Assembly: GCA_013002165.1 (NCBI GenBank) | Contig: JABDKO010000175.1 | Span: 1 to 46,464 of the forward strand | Length of the DNA stretch: 46,464 nt | Direction of reading: 5' to 3' | DNA from: Rhodothermales bacterium | Lineage (GTDB): Bacteria; Bacteroidota; Rhodothermia; Rhodothermales; JABDKH01 | Shown: positions 36,201 to 42,258 of the stretch, piece after piece | Layout of the letters: the number at the start of each line of letters is the position of its first letter | Numbering within the stretch: position 1 is the stretch's first letter | The notes under the pieces: model-generated | The model's input: the letters and a program-made list of their open reading frames with translations, nothing else | Told to the model about the DNA's origin: nothing | The model's database searches: none | Program-made: the position numbers and the translations under genes

Positions 36201-36764
36201 CTAAAAGATTAGTGGAAGGATGAAGTAAGTCATGATCAGGCCGCCGATAAAAAATCCAATCACAGCTACGAGGGACGACATCTGAAAACTGGCGAGGCCT
36301 GTAATTCCGTGGCCTGATGTACAGCCATTGGCATATCTGGCTCCGAATCCGACAAGAAATCCACCCACAACGAGGGAAAGAAATCCCGGCAGGGTGGTCA
36401 GCGCAGACCAACTGAAAACGTCGTCTGGTACGAGACCGGAGAAGTCCTGTATACCAAGGTTTTGCAGGTCAGCAATAGTTGCCGGGGCCAGGGCTATGTC
36501 GGCACTGGCATCACCGAGGACGGTGGCGGCGAGGGTTCCTCCTCCGATCATACCCAGAGCAAAAAGAAGATTCCAGCCTCCTCGCTGCTTCCAGTCGTAC
36601 TTGAAGTAGGACGCGTTGGACGGTATTGTTGCGGCACAGATATGTCTGAGGCTGGATGATATTCCGAATCGTTTACTGTCAAACAGTAATAGCGCTGGTA
36701 CCATCAGTCCGATCAGGGGACCTGCGACATACCAGGGCCAGGGCTGCAAGATTGTCTCAATCAT
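36201..36764 (-). CDS. YeeE/YedE sulfur transporter subunit
   Basis: 187 residues with five to six membrane spans. The family signature NGCTSGHGITGLASFQ, with the conserved cysteine for binding sulfur compounds, is near residue 147. It pairs with the DUF6691 half 3 bp downstream. First gene of the operon yeeE-yeeE-persulfide dioxygenase-sulP. Its 5' leader carries two overlapping hairpins just before the start codon and unusual CTAG repeats further upstream, which points to control of this operon. Confidence 0.92.
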   Translation of the reverse strand: MIETILQPWPWYVAGPLIGLMVPALLLFDSKRFGISSSLRHICAATIPSNASYFKYDWKQRGGWNLLFALGMIGGGTLAATVLGDASADIALAPATIADLQNLGIQDFSGLVPDDVFSWSALTTLPGFLSLVVGGFLVGFGARYANGCTSGHGITGLASFQMSSLVAVIGFFIGGLIMTYFILPLIF

Positions 36765-36767
36765 ATG

Positions 36768-36796
36768 CTCAGTAATGTGCTGAGGCGTTGTCGCCT
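36768..36796 (-). promoter_or_regulatory. Two overlapping leader hairpins before yeeE
   Basis: On the minus strand AGGCG-ACAA-CGCCT (36783-36796) is followed by CTCAG-CACATTA-CTGAG (36768-36784), and the two share two bases, so they are partly exclusive. The second covers the only possible ribosome-binding GAG, four bases before the ATG at 36764. The arrangement could modulate translation of the sulfur operon. Confidence 0.35.
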
Positions 36797-36895
36797 GATA
36801 ATTCGTCGATGCCTGAAAAATGCGTGGGGGCCTCCACTTCCTCCTCCCCGGTTACAACTTAAACTCAAACCGGACAATGCGCCAATGGGTTCTGT

Positions 36896-36934
36896 CTAGG
36901 ACTTGTCTAGATAATTTCCTAGAAAAATTCCTAG
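36896..36934. repeat. Array of four CTAG-centred repeats
   Basis: CTAG occurs at 36896, 36907, 36919 and 36931, a spacing of 11, 12 and 12 bp. On the minus strand the units read CTAGGAATTTTT, CTAGGAAATTAT, CTAGACAAGTC and CTAGACAG, so they are related 11-12-mers. CTAG is usually rare in bacterial DNA. The array lies about 130-170 bp upstream of the yeeE start. Confidence 0.6.
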
Positions 36935-36987
36935 CCTTTCACACTGCATTGTGAGGCAATCTTGCCACCACTTCAATCACATGTCTT

Positions 36988-37002
36988 TACTTGTCATGAC
37001 AA
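36988..37002 (-). promoter_or_regulatory. Putative operator upstream of the YeeE operon
   Basis: The minus strand reads ATGACAAGTA at 36997-36988, identical to the ten bases at 26901-26910 in the Mo-oxidoreductase promoter. It overlaps a perfect 12-bp palindrome TTGTCATGACAA at 36991-37002. It lies about 225 bp upstream of the yeeE start, so a long leader or a second promoter would be needed. Confidence 0.45.
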
Positions 37003-37049
37003 ATGGTTTGATGCGCCGCCTGAATTTTTGTTCCGGAGAATAGAATCGC

Positions 37050-37493
37050 CTACTTCTTTGGTCTCTGACGTACCAGATCAGACACTTTCTTCCTGACCGA
37101 GATGTTCTCAAACGCCACTCCAACGCAGTCTGACGGCATAGGAAACGCCTTTATCGCATAATGACTTCGCTCAATCGCTTTATCTCCATCGTACTCGAAG
37201 GAACCCAGATTACGGGACCGTCGCTCATGGGCAATATCATGAAATGACTGAGGAATATCGCTGTCCTTCAGGGCAGGGAAGGCTTCGAGGATCCGTTTTC
37301 CAACACGCCCGGTAAGGTCGGCTCCGGTGTAGTGAGAAGCCGCCTCGTTTGCATAAAGCAGTCTCAATGATGACGCATTCCCCGGTTCCTCAAGCTGATA
37401 AATCAGCATCCCAATATTGAGATCGGCAAAAATGGTGGATACCAGTTGGACCATCGACTCTTTGTCAATCGGTGCTTGTTCCTTATGTGCCAT
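37050..37493 (-). CDS. Single-domain PAS protein
   Basis: 147 residues that are almost one PAS domain (about 15-130): FADLNIGMLIYQLEE, LRLLYANEAASHYTGADLTGRVGKRILEAFPAL and a closing YAIKAFPMPSDCVGVAFENISVRKK, which is the PAS core strand followed by the PAC-like end. No kinase, cyclase or DNA-binding domain is attached, so it probably acts by protein contact or ligand sensing, perhaps with a partner coded elsewhere. It lies alone between the sulfur operon and the S10 peptidase, with a 9-bp inverted repeat (37530-37567) in its leader. Confidence 0.82.
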   Translation of the reverse strand: MAHKEQAPIDKESMVQLVSTIFADLNIGMLIYQLEEPGNASSLRLLYANEAASHYTGADLTGRVGKRILEAFPALKDSDIPQSFHDIAHERRSRNLGSFEYDGDKAIERSHYAIKAFPMPSDCVGVAFENISVRKKVSDLVRQRPKK

Positions 37494-37529
37494 GGCTCAC
37501 AGTGATCAAATGAGACTTGTTGCAATGTA

Positions 37530-37567
37530 CACACCTCTTGAGGATCGTAAGGTCTCCGAGAGGTGTG
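37530..37567. repeat. 9-bp inverted repeat in the PAS gene leader
   Basis: CACACCTCT (37530-37538) and AGAGGTGTG (37559-37567) are perfect complements around a 20-bp spacer that itself has short complementarity (GAG/CTC). No T-run follows on either strand, so a terminator is unlikely; a leader structure or operator fits better. It lies 37 bp before the PAS start. Confidence 0.4.
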
Positions 37568-37614
37568 CTATACCAGTCAATACGTTATTCTCCAGAATTA
37601 GTGACATCCACAAG

Positions 37615-39093
37615 CTAGTACCGTGCGGCGTTTTCTGAGGCTTTGACCGAATCCAGAATTAGCTGCCTGATATGATCATTCGAAGAACCAAGGTCCTCAG
37701 TTCTCAGATACATCATGTGGCCGCTGCGGTATCCTTCGAAACGCATCCGGTTCTGCAATCGACCTGCGGGATCCATATTCCACATCGTGTACTTTGCCGA
37801 GAAGTAATCTGTAGCGCCATCGTAGTAGCCCGACTGCACCAGCAGGTGCAGATACGGATTGGCCGACATAGCACCCTGAAGGTCATCGCCCGTACTATCA
37901 CCATCCCTGTTCCAGGGGTGTACAGGTCCAAAAATCCAGTACTGTAGCTCTGTGTTGAAATTCAACACGTCGCGCAAGTAGTGATTGATGGCAGGCGTGA
38001 ACGAATGATTCCATGCCGTCAGTGCCGGGTCCCGGTCGTATCTGGATCCCGCGTTGATTCTATCAGACCCACGATACCGGGAGTCCAGTCGGCCGACAGT
38101 CAGACCATCATCACGCAGGAGCTCTTTCCAAAAAAACGATGTCGGCACTCTGAGGCTATGATCCAAAACTGCATCAACGGACAATCCAGAGTATCGCGCG
38201 ACGGCACTGGCAGCCTCCTCGCGGACACCGTCACTCACGCTGCCTCCGCGAGCTAGAACCGGAATCAGGTTGTCGACCGTAAACTCTTCAACCTCGGAAA
38301 GCACATCCTCAAGATCACGTGCCTGGAGGCCGGCATCCAGTGCATCATGAAACCATGCTGTTGCCGCGTAATACGGCAAGGTGAGCGCGGCCGCTACGGG
38401 ACCATCTCGATCGACACCGAGGCCGGTCGGCGAAACAAGGACTACGCCATTCAGAAACATCCAGTGAGAATTCTGTAAACGCGCTGCAAGGCCTGAAACT
38501 CGCGTCGTGCCGTAGCTTTCTCCGATAAGAAACTTTGGAGATGTCCAGCGCGAGTTACGTGAGACAAACGTGTCAATCCATCGTGCCAGGTACTCAATAT
38601 CTTCGTTGACTCCGAAGAACTGTTCACGGTCTGCGTCGCCGACAATGCGAGAAAAGCCCGTGTTAACAGGATCGATGTAAACGATGTCTGCGACGTCAAG
38701 GATGGTGTTCGGATTATCAGAGACCCCGTACGGTTGAATCGGAAAGCCCTCGTCATCAATGTTCACAAGTTTCGGTCCCGTGTAACCGATATGCATCCAC
38801 ACCGACGCCGAACCCGGACCACCGTTAAACGAGAACACCAGCGGCCGATTTGCTTGATCCTCGACATCGGTCCTCTCGTAGTAGACGAAGAATAGATGCG
38901 CCACAATAATTCCATCCTCATCCCAAACTGGCTGTGTTCCCGCCGTCGCACGATACGGAACACGCTGTCCGGCGACTCTCACCTCGTGAGTCGTCACGAC
39001 ACTCGTATCCGGCGCGAGTGATTGTACCTCCATCTGGCCAGCAACAGAGTTTACAAGCAGGAAAGAAACAATGGTTGTCAATAAATATCGCAT
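37615..39093 (-). CDS. Secreted serine carboxypeptidase (S10)
   Basis: 492 residues from the ATG at 39093, which has AAGG upstream and begins a clean signal peptide (MRYLLTTIVSFLLVNSVAGQ); an earlier in-frame start at 39126 is not needed. Family S10 landmarks: FSFNGGPGSASVWMH oxyanion region, DPVNTGFSR, the nucleophile in IGESYGTTR (Ser193), an Asp near SGYYDGATDY and His in RSGHMMY close to the C-terminus. It should remove C-terminal residues from peptides outside the cytoplasm. Upstream on the same strand lie a zinc-ribbon membrane protein, a TPR lipoprotein and an amidohydrolase lipoprotein. Confidence 0.92.
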   Translation of the reverse strand: MRYLLTTIVSFLLVNSVAGQMEVQSLAPDTSVVTTHEVRVAGQRVPYRATAGTQPVWDEDGIIVAHLFFVYYERTDVEDQANRPLVFSFNGGPGSASVWMHIGYTGPKLVNIDDEGFPIQPYGVSDNPNTILDVADIVYIDPVNTGFSRIVGDADREQFFGVNEDIEYLARWIDTFVSRNSRWTSPKFLIGESYGTTRVSGLAARLQNSHWMFLNGVVLVSPTGLGVDRDGPVAAALTLPYYAATAWFHDALDAGLQARDLEDVLSEVEEFTVDNLIPVLARGGSVSDGVREEAASAVARYSGLSVDAVLDHSLRVPTSFFWKELLRDDGLTVGRLDSRYRGSDRINAGSRYDRDPALTAWNHSFTPAINHYLRDVLNFNTELQYWIFGPVHPWNRDGDSTGDDLQGAMSANPYLHLLVQSGYYDGATDYFSAKYTMWNMDPAGRLQNRMRFEGYRSGHMMYLRTEDLGSSNDHIRQLILDSVKASENAARY

Positions 39094-39168
39094 CTGGCCT
39101 TGAGCAGCTGAATGAATTAGAATCACAATGTAAACGCAAGAAATCTATCGAGCAATCTTCATCAAGAG

Positions 39169-39759
39169 CTACTCAGACTCCATGGCAAGGCGACGTGCGG
39201 CGTGACGTCTGCCGAGTAGAAAACCGCAGCCGATAAAAAGACTGCCGGCGAGTGGAATCAACGCACTGTTGAATGATGTACTTCCTCCGATCGCCAGAGC
39301 AGCAGCCATCAGAAATCCGAGTGCACCACCAACTATTGACGATGGAACGACGGGACGCGGTAGAAAGTCCAGGGCAGCCGCGATTAGTCCTGATGCGATG
39401 ACACCCGAGGTACCTCCGGCTATTGTGCCGACAAAAAGGCCGAGCGTCCCTCCGAAAAAACCGCCAACAAGCAGTCCGCCGAGAGCCATCAGTCCGGACA
39501 GTACAGATGTGCCGATGAACAGCGACAGAGTGCGCTGGATTGAGGTTTTTCTAATGCGGGGCTCCGCTTCCTTAATGCTCAAGGACTCCAGCGCAACTGC
39601 AGGTCCCTGATGAATGACGCAGAACCATTCCGCATTCTTGGGGTGGCCTGGTCGATCTAATTTCGGCTCCGGTTCGGGTTGATAAAATCTTACCAGTTGA
39701 CCGCTACCGGGGTTGGCGCGAAAGTCGATTCCACAGATGCTGCAAATAGGTGGTTTCAT
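39169..39759 (-). CDS. Zinc-ribbon-like membrane protein, function unknown
   Basis: 196 residues. The start, PPICSICGIDF, is a CxxC knuckle; WFCVIHQGPA (about 45-54) offers a further cysteine and histidine, so a small metal site is possible. Residues about 72-185 hold four to five glycine-rich hydrophobic spans (GLMALGGLLVGGFFGGTLGLFVGTIAGG), giving a glycine-zipper look. I do not recognise a family. The gene follows the TPR lipoprotein with one base between them, so they are co-translated in one operon. Confidence 0.65.
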   Translation of the reverse strand: MKPPICSICGIDFRANPGSGQLVRFYQPEPEPKLDRPGHPKNAEWFCVIHQGPAVALESLSIKEAEPRIRKTSIQRTLSLFIGTSVLSGLMALGGLLVGGFFGGTLGLFVGTIAGGTSGVIASGLIAAALDFLPRPVVPSSIVGGALGFLMAAALAIGGSTSFNSALIPLAGSLFIGCGFLLGRRHAARRLAMESE

Positions 39760-39760
39760 A

Positions 39761-40741
39761 CTAATAAGAAGATCTGTCTGTCAACCTGACACGGTCTGCC
39801 TCGGCCGCGATATAGCCAAACGCCGGCCAGTACTCACCCTCAAGCACGTCGTCGAATATCTGCAAGGCGCGGGTCGAATCTCCTTGATACAAATACCAGT
39901 TACCGACGCCGTAACCCTGGGTCGCAAGGGTAAGTGCACGATCTTCCATGTCGTCAACAAAGAGAAGCGAGTCAGGTGTTGTCAGGCCCTTGTACATCGA
40001 TAGCCTTTTCAGATAAGAGTGGTTCTCCAACAAGTCCACAGCCGGGTCAATCAGATCAAGCACGGCAAGAGCTTCCATCTCCCGACCTGAACGTCGAAGG
40101 GACATGTATAACCAGTCACTTGAGGCGACCTTCATGTCGTCATTGGTTGACAACTCCAGACACTGTTGAAATGCTTCAGCCGAATCATCGAATCGTCCGG
40201 TAAGATAGTATGTCAGCCCAAGATGATACCAGATGTTTGTGTGCAATGTGCTCACCGGGATCCCGGCAGCATTTGGTGCACCATCTGGCTCGACAGTATC
40301 CTCTGTACCCTCGATCAGTTTCGCTGCATACTCCAAATCGCGTTTTGCCCTCTCGAAGTCACGCACCGTGATATACCGATGGCCCCTGTGTCTGTAAAGG
40401 CGCGGTTCGTCCGGAAACTGCTCCAGCGCGCGACTGAAAATGTTGATTGCTTCCCGGTAGCGCCACAGGTACGCTGCCCGCCGGCCAAACCAGATGTGGT
40501 TCTCGACGTTGTCCGCATTGGCTGACAGGCGACGCTGGGCATCGAGATAGTTTTCTTCGAGCTGCGCATACCTCTCGGCGGTAAAATCTACAGGTGTCAG
40601 GGTTCGCCCATCCAGGGACAATACCGGTGCATCATTGTCATCACCTGCGTGATCACCTCGTCCGCAGGAGACTACCAGGAGGCTCAGTACAATGACAAAT
40701 AAGCCGGGTAGGGTGGATCTGATGAGATTCTGACAATGCAT
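39761..40741 (-). CDS. TPR-repeat lipoprotein
   Basis: 326 residues. The signal peptide ends in the lipobox LVVSC (Cys26), which anchors it in the envelope. Several tetratricopeptide units follow: WFGRRAAYLWRYREAINIFSRALEQFPDEP, RHRGHRYITVRDFERAKRDLEYA, and WYHLGLTYYLTGRFDDSAEAFQQCLELS. TPR lipoproteins generally serve as scaffolds. It lies 18 bp after the amidohydrolase gene, and the zinc-ribbon protein comes directly after, which suggests a joint envelope task, not yet identifiable. Confidence 0.85.
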   Translation of the reverse strand: MHCQNLIRSTLPGLFVIVLSLLVVSCGRGDHAGDDNDAPVLSLDGRTLTPVDFTAERYAQLEENYLDAQRRLSANADNVENHIWFGRRAAYLWRYREAINIFSRALEQFPDEPRLYRHRGHRYITVRDFERAKRDLEYAAKLIEGTEDTVEPDGAPNAAGIPVSTLHTNIWYHLGLTYYLTGRFDDSAEAFQQCLELSTNDDMKVASSDWLYMSLRRSGREMEALAVLDLIDPAVDLLENHSYLKRLSMYKGLTTPDSLLFVDDMEDRALTLATQGYGVGNWYLYQGDSTRALQIFDDVLEGEYWPAFGYIAAEADRVRLTDRSSY

Positions 40742-40759
40742 TCGTTAAAAAACGTTCAT

Positions 40760-42157
40760 CTACTCGTTCAACAAAAGCTCATCGTGATAATAGGCCACGC
40801 CATCTTTAATTACCATTTCGACTTGGCGCAGGTTGCTCACATCAACGAGCGGATTTGCATCGATAATGATCAGGTCGGCTTTCCAACCGTCGCGTAGCTG
40901 CCCAACCGATCGGAGACCGATCGATTCAGCACCGTTTATGGTTGCGGCGGCGAGAACATCAGAATTTGATAGTCCTGCGTCGGCTAGCAAAACCATCTCC
41001 TCGTGCAGAGCCACGCCCGGAGTCATCCAGGGAAGTATCAGGTCTGTACCAGTCGTGATTCGAACGCCGCGGTTATGAAGGCCAGCGATGATATATGCAA
41101 AGGCTTCGTAGAGAGAGTCGGCAAACGCCGTGGAGTACGGGCCAATTGCACGGCTGAACGGATGAGGACGACCAATCCATCGCCGACTCTGGTCGGGAGG
41201 TGCAAAGTGGGGCTCGAAACGCTCTATCGAATCTGGTTCGCTGCCGTATATCATTGCCCATGTTAGAACAAGTGTCGGATTGACCTCAACGTCGTGCTGG
41301 AGCATATTGATCGCAAGCGAATCCAGCCCACTATCTGATTCGTTCAGATACGAGAGCCACAATCGCAACTCGTTGATCGACGTTCCCGGGTGTGACGTCT
41401 GAAATTCAGGATGAAGCTCGGACGGAACCAGTTCCCAGATCGGGCCGATAAACCCCGAGTGCGTGATTGCATCGATTCCTGACGATGAAGCGTCGTACCA
41501 GCTTGTCTGCCCCAGGTGGCCTAGCACCTTCAGGCCGAGATCGTGTGATATGTCAACGGCCTCCTCGACAAGCTCTTTTTCAAGTCCGGTGTATAGCTTG
41601 ATGTAGTCGACTCCCTGTTCCGCCTGGGCCGCAATCTCCTGACGGATTTCTTCGCGGGAAATCACTTCGGCAGCTGTGGCATGAACGCTGTTGGGTCCGT
41701 CAATAAGTCGACCGGCTGTGACGACATGAGGCCCGACAAAAGCGCCCGAATGCGATTGTTCTTTCAATGCGGTACCACTTTCAACTGTCGATGCAGCAAC
41801 ACGAACAGTTGTGATTCCAAAAGCGAGTAGAGTTTTCATTACGCTACCCTGATCCGAACGTGCCGGAGGATGAATATGCAAGTCCATCAATCCGGGAAGC
41901 ACCCATTTGCCAGAGACATCCACTTGAAGCACTGAATCGGGGAGTTCGATGCCATCGACTGCGCCAACGTAATGAATCCGGTTGTCGAGTATCCATAAAA
42001 GGCCAGGTTCTTCATCGAGCGCACCTCGACTATCAACCATGGTACCACCGACAAGTGCGTATGATGTCGACTGGAATGCCGGTGTCGGTTGTTGTGAGCA
42101 CGAGACCAGAAATGTGACAACAAACAGGATGCTGGCTATTCGGCACATGGTAATCAT
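40760..42157 (-). CDS. Amidohydrolase-family lipoprotein (imidazolonepropionase-like)
   Basis: 465 residues with lipobox FLVSC (Cys20), so it is lipid-anchored outside the cytoplasm. The metal-dependent amidohydrolase core has His94-x-His96 in GLMDLHIHPP, a bridging lysine in DYIKLYTG, His in VLGHLGQ and AITHSGF, and Asp in TGTDLILPW. The closing AATINGAESIGL...GWKADLIIIDANPL is typical of the imidazolonepropionase-like/Xaa-Pro dipeptidase group secreted by Bacteroidota-type bacteria. Substrate unknown; dipeptides or cyclic amides are possible. A start three codons later (MCRIAS) is equally good. First gene of the leftward envelope operon. Confidence 0.88.
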   Translation of the reverse strand: MITMCRIASILFVVTFLVSCSQQPTPAFQSTSYALVGGTMVDSRGALDEEPGLLWILDNRIHYVGAVDGIELPDSVLQVDVSGKWVLPGLMDLHIHPPARSDQGSVMKTLLAFGITTVRVAASTVESGTALKEQSHSGAFVGPHVVTAGRLIDGPNSVHATAAEVISREEIRQEIAAQAEQGVDYIKLYTGLEKELVEEAVDISHDLGLKVLGHLGQTSWYDASSSGIDAITHSGFIGPIWELVPSELHPEFQTSHPGTSINELRLWLSYLNESDSGLDSLAINMLQHDVEVNPTLVLTWAMIYGSEPDSIERFEPHFAPPDQSRRWIGRPHPFSRAIGPYSTAFADSLYEAFAYIIAGLHNRGVRITTGTDLILPWMTPGVALHEEMVLLADAGLSNSDVLAAATINGAESIGLRSVGQLRDGWKADLIIIDANPLVDVSNLRQVEMVIKDGVAYYHDELLLNE

Positions 42158-42218
42158 TCATTAATGCGTCGGGTTATCCAAAAGTAGTGCTTTATGTACT
42201 CAATTCATTTTAATACCT

Positions 42219-42238
42219 TGATCACGACATCGATCAAT
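42219..42238. repeat. Inverted repeat upstream of the FG-GAP protein
   Basis: TTGATC-ACGACATC-GATCAA, a perfect 6-bp inverted repeat with an 8-bp centre, 20 bp before the start codon. It may be an operator or a leader hairpin. Confidence 0.3.
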
Positions 42239-42258
42239 CGTCAGGGGACCGCAAGCCA

